Shown in pieces: positions 33,116 through 44,871 of a stretch of DNA of 64,000 nucleotides. The stretch lies in contig OZ005617.1 in the NCBI GenBank assembly GCA_963930655.1, positions 19,022,068-19,086,067 of the forward strand. The letters run 5' to 3'. The number at the start of each line of letters is the position of its first letter. Within the stretch, counting starts at the first letter, position 1. Below the pieces are notes generated by a model. The model was not told where the DNA came from. It ran no database searches and saw only the letters and a list, made by a program, of their open reading frames with translations. Origin of the DNA: Myrica gale (taxonomy: Eukaryota > Streptophyta > Magnoliopsida > Fagales > Myricaceae). A program made the position numbers and the translations under genes.

Positions 33116-35957
33116 TGCTCTGCATCTGCTTTGTCTGAATTATTGTCTCTGACAATTGGTGGGCCATAAAAGACACGTAGGAAACATGGGTAGCAATCTG
33201 ATCATATTGTACCCAAGAAAGAAAGACATCATCATGATTTGAATATTCCAGTTTTAGTCACAGATTTGCACAAAGTGCTAAGGTTTTGAAGTTAGAGACT
33301 TTAGATAATATCCTAATAAATCTAAGGTTTGATATAATATTATCAAGTTTTAATATGAGATATTGTCAAAATCTGAAAGATTCAATTGAAAGTAGGAATA
33401 TTTTTCTATCATACTTAACTTATCTGTAAATAAAGATGTTTAACTTGTAATCTGCATGGATTCATAATACAAAATACAGCCCTACAAAACTTTTACAGTG
33501 GATGTAGATCTTCTAGACCGAACTAATTAAGTTTCTGTTTATTATTTTTCTTCTCCTCTCTCCGTATTAATTAATATTTTCTTCTTTTTTTGGTGGTCCC
33601 TTATGGTTTCTCACATCATATATATATATAGGCTTGGATTTTTAAATGAAGGATAATTATGGTTCTGAATACCTTTTGAGGAAAGATGAAGAAAGAACAA
33701 TTTCTACATATTCCATGCTAAGATGTGGAACTATAGCCCAATTTCCAAGTCTTTTTATCAGGAGTTCACAATTGCCTTGAGACCCCAAAAACAAATATTA
33801 TGTTCTTAAACTCGATAAAAGCGATCGATAAGCTCAATGGGGTAGCTAGCTCACACGACCCAATCCACAGTATCATGGCTTTTTGTATGGTCTGCAGAAA
33901 GTTATTTCTTAGTTTTCATTTTCCATGGAAGTCAAAAAGATTATTTCTCGAGCATCTGTCATTAATAATATTTTACCCATAAAGTACTTTTTAATTTTCT
34001 GTCCTCTTTTGGTTTTCCATGAAAGCTGTGGTCAGGAACGGTGTAGGATACCTAGGTTAGAACCAAGCCGAGGGAGAATCATGCCCCCACTTTTTGGTAC
34101 CCCACGGTACTGGTGGGAGAATGCCCCTTCTTCAAGCTGTCAAGGGAACATGAACAATCATGCAGCAGTGAGCATATATTTATTCAACATATTTCCCTCA
34201 TGTTATCGCCGGTCGTGACTTTCTGTTTTCCAACTTTTGGTCAAGTTGGAAGCCCTCATTTAGTCCTTTTCCTTTGCTTTTTCGTCGGCACAGTGTACGT
34301 TGCTTCTCGGTCACAACAACAGGAAAAGGTTCAAGGTTTTCAAAAGAACCATATATAAAAAAGAAGAAAGAATATATAGGTTACGTGATCTTACGCACTC
34401 ATGGTTATGTTATTCACTAGCTACTTCATTGTTTCGCGTAAGATCGGTTTAAATCTTCGTATGGTTCAAGAAATAATCGACGACTACAAAAATTATAAAA
34501 AATTCTCCAAGTTTCAAGAAATGATACGCATATGCAAATTGTGTAGTTTTTGATTAATATATAGCCAAATCCCAAATAATTAACTTGTTTTATATATAGA
34601 ATGGTAAACTTGCACGACAAAACAGATTGATGCTGATCGTAAAAGGTCTCTCTCTCTCTCACACCAATCCAATAAATTACAATTAAGACCCACATTTATG
34701 ATTTTTTGGTCACCACATGATACTTGCATATGGCTGAAGAGTTGGTATATATAAATTTCAGAAGCCCATCGAGTCGTAATAATTAGGTGACGCTTTAATT
34801 AGATTGCATTCTATAGTCTACATTTTATGCACTAATTAGGCAAACGATCGAGGAATAATATTGAATGGGTATTGTCGATTTCCCAAATGGATAAAGTCCT
34901 TTCAAAAACAAGATCATCCCACCCTTAAAACATTTCCTTAATTAATTAGTGACCACCAAATGATACACGAATAAAGTAAAGGGAAAGCTTGTTAATTAAT
35001 CTTTTATTTTCATATTAAATTAAGCATATTGGCCTTTTGATGACCCGGCTTCATAAAGAAACTAATATTGCATGATAACAAGATGTCAGGACAAGGGGAT
35101 CTGGGAGGGAATCAGTGATGTATGTTATAAACTATATATATATGTATAAGATCTAGTACTCTTTGAGGGTTATGAATGATTAATCCTCGATCTCTAATTG
35201 ATATGATTCAATTAAGAATTAGCAACCTACATTGACGTCTAATCCGATTATGTCGTGTCTAGACTAAACTAGGCCCATTAATTGGACAGTACAGAATCTA
35301 GTTGGTGGTAATCGCTATACATATGTTGACAACAAGAAGAGACCAACAATCTAATCAGATCTTATAACACAAACATTAAGTATGAGTCAAGCAATGAGAT
35401 GAGACAAACTTTAATCCAATAAGTTCCTAATACAAACATTATCTGTGAACCAAGCAATGATCTAATGGGAGTTGTCTGATTAGGGCTACGACATTCATGA
35501 TACACACTAATGAATTTGGTGCTAGCTGCTTGCATGCCCAATCCCCTTTACCAAACCTAGTTAATTTCAATATTGATTAGCTGCACATGCAAGTAGTATC
35601 AAGTGTAGTACACCAACCATAATATTATAATTGCTTCTCTGATCTCAGTACCCTTTCCCTGATCATGCAGTACTTCTTGATATGTGCATGATCGTGAGTA
35701 CACGTACGTCGAAGTTTTTGGATACATGATTTTCTTCACATGGTATATTGGGGATATTCCTCTATACAAGGCCGAATTATTATTTGTTGAAACTTAATTA
35801 AGAATATATATATCGTAGCATACATGTTAGGTTAAAATTAAATATCCCATATTAATATTGCACCGCCACATGTCTTCGGAGCCGGAGGGATTGGCCGGAT
35901 GTGCGTAGGGCCATAATTAATTTCCTTAAATGAAAAATTTCATAGCATACATTAATA
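33116..35957. other. Gene-poor intergenic DNA
   Basis: AT-rich sequence without a recognisable gene, RNA or transposon end. Short open frames (for example near 33925-34360) have no family motif. Confidence 0.5.
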
Positions 35958-36203
35958 GAGGTCGGTTATTGCGTGAGTGGAGAGTGTGTGTGAGTGTGTG
36001 AGTACACGACTGAGATTAGATTGTGTGAAATTTAATGGTTGAAACAATGTCACGTCATTAATGAAACCAGGTCGGTTTAGTGGGTCGGGTTATCGGGTCG
36101 ATTTCATTAATTGACGTGACATTGTTTCAGCCATTAGATTTCACACAATCTAATCTCAACCATTTACTCACACACACTCTCCAATCACACGATAACTTTT
36201 GCC
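35958..36203. mobile_element. MULE-type MITE with long inverted repeats
   Basis: The arms of about 100 bp (GTGAGTGGAGAGTGTGTGTG, GAGATTAGATTGTGTGAAAT, AACAATGTCACGTCA) recur inverted on the right. The element is flanked by the 10-bp direct repeat TACATTAATA (35948-35957 and 36204-36213). A 9-10-bp target duplication points to the Mutator superfamily. It encodes nothing. Confidence 0.75.
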
Positions 36204-36949
36204 TACATTAATATACATGTTAGCAAGCTGGGTTAGGAGTAATTAAGAGTCTTGTAAATGCACTGCCTATATATGTTCAGAGTTAATTAGGAGTGCCATA
36301 TATTAACTTTAAAAGCCATGAATCCCCAAGCAATATCTCATCCAAATTATACTCTTATACCAAACAGTACTGTTAAAATGCCAATTGCCATGTCTTTACG
36401 TACGTAGAAGTTTTATTGACTGTACGGTAAATGTAATATACTCCTGATCGATGAGGTTTAACTCATAGTACTGGATATATATATATATGGTAGACCATAT
36501 AAAGGTGATCACAAGCTGTAAACGTACGGTGAAAATAATACATCGCTTCTTTGAGTTTGCGTACAAGGAAGATCATGTAATACTTCTTTACTTTACGCTT
36601 ACTACGTAGATCCCAATCAAAGCAAAATTTTACTCTCTTTCGGTGTTAGAACTTTGGGTAGGTGCAGGAGGAAGCTGCAATTATGTAAGTCACTTTCAGT
36701 TTCACCTACCAATAAATATAATGGCGTAATTCACGGTACCTGCAGTACTACATTTCTCTTCATGGGGTCGATGTACACTCCATATATCATGTTAAGCTAT
36801 ATAGCTAGCTGGAGACTGGTGAGTGAAATAATGCAGATACCTGAGAAGGCCAAGAGTGATTCTTTAGATGTATACTTTCCTACGATCGACTTTATTATGA
36901 ATGGAAAACTTAGAAGGGAGTAATCATCTTGTTTTTGTCATCATATTTG
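36204..36949. other. Intergenic DNA
   Basis: AT-rich, with a TATATATATATAT run near 36476-36488. No gene was identified; the open frame at 36654-36923 shows no family motif. Confidence 0.45.
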
Positions 36950-37225
36950 TATATATAGGGTCTAATTATAAAGCAGAGCTTCTAGCTTTGCTTGATGGGG
37001 TTAAGTTGTGCGCATTCAGCTCAGATATAATTGTATTCAAATAGAGAGTGATTCTATGTTAATTGTTAACTGAATTCGTCATCGTAATTGCAGTTTGTGG
37101 TATATTTGAAATTTCTGGGATGACTTGTTACAATATTTGGATAGTTTATCTTTCAAAATTAATCATATATATCGAGAGGCAAATTTTCTAATTAATAGAC
37201 ATATCAGCAAATACAGAAGCATAAG
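36950..37225 (+). pseudogene. LINE RNase H domain remnant
   Basis: Two + strand frames give KAELLALLDGVKLCAF then VQIESDSMLIVN, a stop, WYIWNFWDDLL and INHIYREANFL, matching the RNase H-like blocks E-x-AL, ESDS and HxxREAN. A frame change and stops show it is dead. Following DNA at 37500-37930 looks like untranslated LINE tail, but no A-tract or target duplication was confirmed. Confidence 0.5.
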
Positions 37226-37251
37226 GATTGAAACAACATTTTAGCGAAGTT

Positions 37252-37328
37252 TTGGCTCGGTTGGCATCTCTTCCTTTGTGAAGGGTCCTGATTCGGGATC
37301 AAATCCCCCCTTTACCAAGAAAAAAAAA
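37252..37328 (+). mobile_element. Minimal tRNA-like SINE insertion with 17-bp target duplication
   Basis: The insert contains an A box (TTGGCTCGGTTGG) and a B box (GGGATCAAATCCC) and ends in CCAAGAAAAAAAAA. It is flanked by AACATTTTAGCGAAGTT (37235-37251) and AACATTTTAGCAAAGTT (37327-37343), one mismatch; the A-tail overlaps the second copy. Length and structure fit a SINE reduced to its tRNA-related head. Confidence 0.75.
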
Positions 37329-37343
37329 CATTTTAGCAAAGTT

Positions 37344-39304
37344 GGATATATGCCCAGAAAAACTGTTGGCACCTACATACTAGATCATGTCCTACCGACT
37401 TTACGACTTTAATGTTTCCAATGTGTTTTTGGATGTATTGGTACTTTTTTGCAGGTTTATATCTACGAGTAAAATAGGATATTATGTTTTTGTTTTCTTT
37501 TATTCTTTATCTTATTTTGTTCCTATTTGATGTTTATTACCACGGGTATTCCTCTTCAAACGTCCCTCAGACCACGAGCGCCTCTATCGGGTGAATCTCA
37601 CGCGTCGTCGAGTTTCCGTCGTGATTTTCTGACCATCCTGTTGCAGCTCGTTGTTTCTTTTCTTGTTTTGATTGTTTGGTTTTTTGCTACGTACCACAAG
37701 AGGGACCGGCTCTCCTGGCCATTTAGTGTTCTTGCCGCCTTTTGTGGGTGTTATTGTGTTTCTCTAGGTTGTCTTTGTTCTTAGCTCTAATACTAGCTCC
37801 TATTTAATTTTGGTAATGTCTTCTACTGTTTCCCACCACTCGCACTCTCTACCCGACGTGGAGTATTTGTAGTTTATCAATTTATTGTATCTTGTATTAT
37901 GGATTCAATGCAATAATAGTCTCACGTTATTTTTTAGCAAAAAATAATCTATTTGATAAAATTTTGTGGTACCGTCTCCTTTCTTAGAAAAAAAAACTAA
38001 AACAAAGTCAATTAGGCAGGAGCTAGCTCCTAATGGCCATGATCTACATGCAGTAGCCTACGGTTCCTATATATATGATCGACAATGCACGTTCTGGGCC
38101 ACAGTGAATACGTGTCTCTTCGCAACATTATTTGCATGATGTTGCTAGACAGGACATAAAGTGCCGTGATGGCCTATATATATAGGGAAGATACATTGAC
38201 GTACGACCCAAATGTTGAGTTTTTATAATTTGACAGATTATGCCACAAGGATACAGCCATTACTGTCAACTCAGAACCAAGGAGGTCTTGTTACGCTACA
38301 TGTTGGAGCTTTCCTAGTTTTGAGCTCCGGAACCAAAATCAACCAGCTAGAGCCTAAATGACAAGTGGACTTCACAAAGCCTAACAAGGCAACAAATGAA
38401 GATAAAACTTTCTGTGGATAGGAGATGAATTTAAGGAGCTTTAGAACAATTATATATATCGTGTATAATTCTCCCCTTCTGGTGGATCAAGAAGATTGTA
38501 AATCCCCAACCTGAAAATCAGAGCAGGAAAAAACATCTTTGCATATAAACATGACTTAGAGGATCTGTTTCCAATTTTGGAATCAGCCATGCATTCTTAT
38601 TCTTATTTAAGCTGCTAATTAGCATATAGCTCATGGCAATCCTGTTTTTTCAGTAGTGGACCATTGCAGTTCAAATTCCCATTGCCAGAACAAGATATTG
38701 GTCCTGATCTATTGAAAACTTACAAATACTCTGTTGCTTTTATGTTTTCCATCTTTGCCAACTAGCCCAGTTAGAGTCATTGCTTCGATGTTGTTGACAA
38801 CGAGAAGAAATGGAGATTTTTATGATAAAACTGCGAGTAATAGGAAAATATAATATCTGTACAGGGAGAGGGGGAAGAGGGAGAGAGAGAGCACAGAAAG
38901 ATGAAGGTGAAGGGGGGGCATGAGATCATGATGTGAATGGGCTCAAGCATTATTCAACAGCAGAAGGCAGTTCATTTTTCATTATAACACTCAAATTCCT
39001 ATGGAAAGATGTCTTGAGCTGCAATTTTCAAGTCAGTTTCCACCCAAATGGTACATTGCCTTTTAGTTTCTAAGTTCTAAACTCTTAAAAAGCAAGTAAA
39101 AAAGACAGTCTTTTACTGGATGATCTTTGTAAAGAGAGCTGGGGGCTAAATTGTGGCTAGAGGGCCATACTCTTTGAATAATGAATAGTCCATGTGCCAA
39201 AAGAAGATGAAGTGTCAATGTCCTTAATTTGTAATTAGTTCCATGCTTAGCACTCAAGTAAGAGAGGATTAGCACATAATATATCCGCCGCGCAGACAGA
39301 TGAG
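37344..39304. other. Intergenic DNA
   Basis: No supported gene. 37527-37784 is open but lacks recognised motifs and lies in the putative LINE tail. 38870-38915 is purine-rich. Confidence 0.45.
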
Positions 39305-39598
39305 GTGAGAGAATCCTTGAAGTTCTGTATAACTTTTGAACTTTTCTTTCCGACCTTTTCCTTCTGGTCGAATTTCTTACCTACACCTGCTGCTGCCTTT
39401 CCTCTTTCTGGACCACAAGATAATGCTAAAGCCGGGAGAAACTGCTTTAGAGAAGTCCCTTTTCTTTCGGGTCCGAAAGCAAAAATGCATTACTTGAGGT
39501 GGGGGCAATCTCACACTATTGACAGTACCCCACTTCATTATCCTTCACCCGTAGGAAAGAAAAGATTCAGAAGCTATTCGGAGGTCTTTCCTCATTGA
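39305..39598 (+). other. Compositionally distinct block, possibly organelle-derived
   Basis: An open stretch of 97 codons in a block richer in G+C than its neighbours, with phrases such as CGGGTCCGAAAGC and CCGGGAGAAACTGC. The style resembles plant mitochondrial DNA, but I could not match it to a named mitochondrial gene. It is not called as a protein-coding gene. Confidence 0.25.
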
Positions 39599-41349
39599 CC
39601 AAGAGAAATTATAAAACGATTACTGAAGTTTTTTTTTGGTGAGCACCTGAAGGCTTGAATTTGAGAAGCTTGGGTTAACCTCCAACACCGACCAGCCCAA
39701 GTCCAGCTTGTTTTAAAGCTTTGTGCTCGGGCTGCTCTCGAACTAGTTTGTCTTCTCGAATTGGATCAAGTTGATGTTGGGATTTGATTGGGTTTCGGTT
39801 GGCTTGTGTACAGTGTCCTCGAGTACCTTCAAACATGACATGTTATTAGTTCTTTGTTTATTATCCATGACCTTAAAAAACACAAGGTTTTACCAGATAT
39901 CAAAGGACTACAAGTGTACAACTTGAACATGAAACACGTATGAAATCCAATTCGTAACTGAAGAAGAATAGATATCCATGGCTGGTAAAGCAAATAAATA
40001 AGACAAAGTTAGTCATGTATATTCACTAGCCACTGACAATTAGTTAGAAAACAATCATCTAGTTTACGTTTAGTTGTAATTAGCATATATGAATTCTCGT
40101 CTTGTATAATTTTTTGTTATAATTATCTATCACATGCTGCGGTTATGGGTTTGGATACTAATGATGTCAAAAATCACCGGGAAGAATAATCGATCAAGGA
40201 TCTGGGTCTACAAGTAGAGGGAATGTGACACCGAAGAAGAGTCTCTGATGCCTAAGTATTCAAGAGATAAGAAAGCAACCCTATTAGTTATCATACTAAG
40301 ACCATAAATAAATTATGTTGAAAATTTTCTTTCGTTTTTTTCTAAGTAGAAGTGAAATGCATTTCACAGTGAGAATTATAGAAATGCTGAGTACACATGA
40401 CCTTCAAGGCCAGTTACAAGGAACAGGGGTATACAGTCCGTTACAACAAGTTTTGAATCCCAAATGGCGATATATCTACCGGCTATAAAAGCCTAAATCC
40501 AAATGAGCATTAAAGCCTCGTACAAATGGACTCCCAAGTCCATAGTTTCGAAACGAGTCCAAAGATTAAAGTTATTGCCGCCACAAGTGGTGGTTTCTGT
40601 CTTCTAAGGAAAGGATGGTCTAGCACCTCACTCTCACATCCCTGGAAGCTCGTCCATACCAGCACAACCAAAAGAGGGCACGGTGGCCCTAGGCAAAAAG
40701 TGGCGGAGGACCAAGCGAAGAATCACCTAGAGCTGCCAGCCAGCCACTGTGTTGGAGATTTGGACCACTGAAGAGGACCAAAATGTGCATGTCTGCCAGA
40801 AGTCGCCTACAAAGAGTGATTGCCGCTAGATCGTCCCCATAAAATCCCACAAAAATAAAATTATTAAAAACTATGAAAAAGAAACAAAGCACACAACTAG
40901 GAGTCCCTTGATTGACCAACGACCACCCAAAAAGCATTGCCAAAGAAAACCGCCACAAACAGTCCAAACAATGAAGAAAGAGGCATGGCACGTGAGACCC
41001 ATGTGTGCGCGTGGACGCCCATGGGCTTACACGTGCCGGTGATTCGCCGCCAAATGGGTGCAGAAGATAGCTCCTGAACTCTTTCTTGTTGTGCGTGGCT
41101 ACCAAAACGCCTCCAGAAGGCCAAGATCTAACTTTTGAAAATGCCCAGAAGGAGGACCACAAGAGAGCATTAATGGAGCATACGAGAAGGACAACGGCCA
41201 AGGGAATAAGAGAGAAAAGAGTGGCGAGAGGATGCTCCTCCCGTCTCAGGAGACTGCTCTTAGAAGCTTGAATCAATTGGCAAAAGAGAGGGGTTCTAGA
41301 AAGAATAAAAACTCAGTTTTTTATGTAAAAAATGTTAAATTAATAACAA
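39599..41349. other. Intergenic DNA
   Basis: A less AT-rich stretch at 40330-41290 has long open frames on both strands without a recognised domain (195 codons on the minus strand, 41276-40689); it may be a decayed retroelement. No supported gene. Confidence 0.35.
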
Positions 41350-42142
41350 GGGAAAATTACACAGAGCCCACTAAGTTTTAGGCCAAAATCAAAAGCCCAC
41401 TAAGTTTTAGGCCAAAATCAAAAGCCTCACTGGGTTTTAAAAACAATCCAAAAACCCACTAGGTTTCAAGCCAAAATCAAAAGCCTCACTGAGTTTAAAA
41501 AAAAATCTAAAAGCCCACTTGGTTTATCAGTTTGATACAAAAGCTAACCCGAGCCAACTCCGTGTCCAGATTTCGAACATATGTAACAGTAGATGATGAA
41601 CTTAAGGAGGACATTGTTGAGGAAGACCCACACGGCATAATGAGGAGAAAAACAACGTGGTAGATTGAAGCTTTAAAGCTTCAGAGAAGGACAAAGAACT
41701 TTGGGGGATTTTAGATCGATGAACCAAAGGCTTCCTCTAAGGCATATATTTCTATTAGTATAGAGGAGACTGACGTGGTTGATGTGACAGAACATGGGTG
41801 CTACGTGGCAGGCTGAAACTTATGTGATTTTACTGAGCACGTGTCAGGTAACGATTCGTTCATTTATATTATGTGGATTGAGCTCCGTTATCTCCTCTAA
41901 TGGAGTTGGTTCGGGTTAGGTTTTGTACCGAACTGATAAACCAAGTGGGCTTTTGGATTGTTTTAAAAACTCAGTGAGACTTTTGATGTTGGCCTAAAAC
42001 TTAGTGGGCTTTTGGATTTTTTAAAAAATCCAGTGAGGCTTTTGATTTTGTCCTAAAATTTAGTGAGCTTTTGGATTTTTTTTAAAACCTAGTGAACTTT
42101 TGATTTTGGCCTAGAATCTAGTGGGCTCTGTGTAATTTTCCC
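41350..42142. mobile_element. MULE-type foldback element with perfect 9-bp target duplication
   Basis: It begins GGGAAAATTACACAGAGCCC and ends with the exact inverse. TAATAACAA flanks both sides (41341-41349 and 42143-42151), diagnostic of Mutator-like transposition. The arms are about 230 bp and consist of tandem units of the type AGCCCACTAAGTTTTAGGCC. The central 340 bp show no transposase. Confidence 0.85.
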
Positions 42143-42619
42143 TAATAACAAAGTCAAAAGTCTTTGTTTTTTTGTAACTAGCGCTTATTTGTATTAATAG
42201 CTTCTATACTTTTTCCAGTGAAATAAAGTTTCACGTTTGTTTAGGAAAAAATAATAACATAGTCAAAAGAATCAACTTATAACTCGTCAAAAATATCAAA
42301 CATATCTTATCCCTCGTCAACTTGTCAAATATTAGAAAGAAAAATAAAATAAAATAAAAGAAGAAAAGAAGAAACAAAAACTTATTTGTCCAAGTTCTAT
42401 ATGTCCCTCATCTGTTCATGTTCCACTTGGGAAAGGGTGGGAGAAAAAGAAAATCTATAACAAAAGGGTCATTAAAAGTTTGAGATACAATAGTTAGTTA
42501 AAAAGAAGATGAAAAAAAATAAAGATAATTTAAAAAATTGATGAGAAAATGAAATAGATAATTTAAATAAGTTTTTATAATATAAAATAATTGAATAAAA
42601 AATTATTTTATAATTAGTT

Positions 42620-44871
42620 TATTAGATAATAATTTTGAATTCAACCGAGGGACTTTTACAGCTTTTGCGTTTACACAGGGAAAAACGAAGGTTCTTAAGG
42701 CCACGTGCTTCCTCGGGCCAGTCGAACGAGTTGATGCAATCATTCCCCATGTGGCATTGTGGACAAGTCTTACGACAAAAATCGTTTCTCCTTGTGGGCC
42801 CTTTCTTTGCAGGCTCTCTCTCTCTCTCAGTCTCAGTCTCAGTCTCGTGTCTCTCTTCGGCCAATTTTTTTGTTTCTTTGGTTGGGGAGGCTGTTAAGTT
42901 GTTAGTTATGCCTTTTGTTTGTTTTCGGTTAGGTACTGTCGCATAAATCCAACAAAGAAGAATGTCATGGTTTTGTCACTTGGAACTTATTTTTGCCGCC
43001 AACAAACGCGCGTCTTTTCCTCAGACCCAACAGATATAGCTAATGAAAAAAACCGCCAATTTTGTGTTGCTACCTTCCTATCTTATAAAAACTCGAGTAC
43101 CAAGGGTTTTGTAAAGAGGCATTTTGGGTCTCTCATTGTCTGCTTTCTTGTTGACAGGAACTTCAAAACAACAAAGGTATGATCTTTATCCAGTGCCTTA
43201 GTAGTACTTGTTTTTTTTGTTGGGTAATTTAGTAGTACTTGTTTCAGTTGCTGAGAAAACGGGATTTTGTATATGGAAATGAGAAATGGGTTTGCTTTCG
43301 TTTTACTTTTAATCTTATTGTCGATGAGAAACCAAGGATTCGACGGTGTTATTCTTTAAGGTCATTGGGAGAGGTTAATTGTATGATATATATCTCCAGT
43401 ATTGTTGAAGGGGTGGCCATTGTGATTGGTTGGTTGTGTTCTGTAACGGGGTTGCTATTTTATCTTTCCGGAGCTGGCATTTGCGGCAGCAGAAATTAAG
43501 ACTTCGTGTCGAGTATGTAAGAATTAGATGGATGAATCAAAATCATTGTATTGGCCTTGAAAATTATATATGCAAAACTTTCGGGATATGACAGTGTCAA
43601 ACTTTCAGTTATGAGCTGTGTTTATGCAAGTAATTAGATATGATCGCGAGATGATTAATTAGTCTAATTGATGATGAATGAAACAAACAATTGATTTTTC
43701 TAATTTTCTGGGTTCTATCTTACTCTGATATTTTTTTGGTTCTCTTCCCAAGTTTGTCATGGCATGTGACCAGAAAACCTTTGCAAACTGCTTCATTGAT
43801 TCTAGCAAATTAGAAGATAATATATCCGTTAGATAGATGAGAGGGATCAGTTATTATTTCTCCCTCCGTCTCCTTTACAATCCATTCTTATCAGTGCTGA
43901 CAGATTGTTCTTCTTTTTTGTTGTTCTGAAAATATCTGTGTTAGGAAGCAAAGTTTGGATGGAATTAGATATGCATACTGAAGAGTAGTTGTTCTCATCC
44001 TTTTGTCCCGGTATGGATGGTCCTTTTCATAAAACTCCCCAGGTCGTGCACTAGCTCTTGATTATAGAAATTGCTCCTTGTGGCAGATCAATCATGGAAT
44101 ACGTTACAATAAATCTAGGTTTGTACTTTTCTCCTTTATCATACAAAGTTGTTGTGGGTTTAAGAAGTGTCTGATTGTATTGATATCTACAAATCAGGAG
44201 GTATTGATATCTACAAATCAGGAGCCTTCACGCAGCTCTTTTCATAGATGATTTAGGATTCATTTTTGAACAGAATTTTTGAGGTTTGATTGTAAATAAT
44301 TAGCATTGCTGTTGTGCAACTGCAGTAATATGAAGTATTTACATTTATCCAGAAGAACGATAAGGGGTAAAGTGCTCCAAGAATAAAACTCTAATGATGC
44401 TAATTTAGCCCTCTGTTTAAAGGAATGCCGGGAATTGAATAGGTTCATTTTGAAAGCATAGTGGCTTGGTCATTATAAGTGGTGTATCGATTGGATCAAT
44501 ACTTCAATCACCATTCCCATGCATTCATGCCATTGAAGCTTTGCTGCATATTTGTGTTCTGATTTTGGTGTAAGACTTTTGCATTACTTCTCTGTAAGAG
44601 TAATATGTCAAAAGCTCTAATATTAATGTGTTTGCTCAGGCTAGGTGCCTTGTGAAGTGAAGTTTTCAGATGCAGATAATCACTATTTTTTATAAGATTC
44701 CTGGTGAGCACCTTGCTTTAATTGTTTATGACAAATAAGAGGCAAAAAATAATTTAAGTTTGAAAAACTGTTTACTGCCTTTGTTCTTTCTTTCCTTCCC
44801 CCTCCAAGTTTCTTCTGCTAAAGAACGTCTCGTGCTGCAGGGTTGTGATTTTGCCACTTAATTAAGAAATA
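42620..44871 (+). promoter_or_regulatory. Promoter and intron-containing 5' UTR of the calmodulin-binding protein gene
   Basis: A CT-rich leader (CTCTCTCTCTCAGTCTCAGT, near 42815-42850) and long non-coding DNA precede the ATG at 44872. A candidate last acceptor GTGCTGCAG ends at 44840. A 24-bp perfect tandem duplication occurs at 44177-44224. No coding frame with family similarity was seen in this part. Confidence 0.45.

Noticed and set aside
40689-41276. 195-codon minus-strand frame that might be a gene
   Set aside because: No recognised domain, an overlapping open frame on the other strand, and no supporting splice or promoter context. It may be a decayed repeat.
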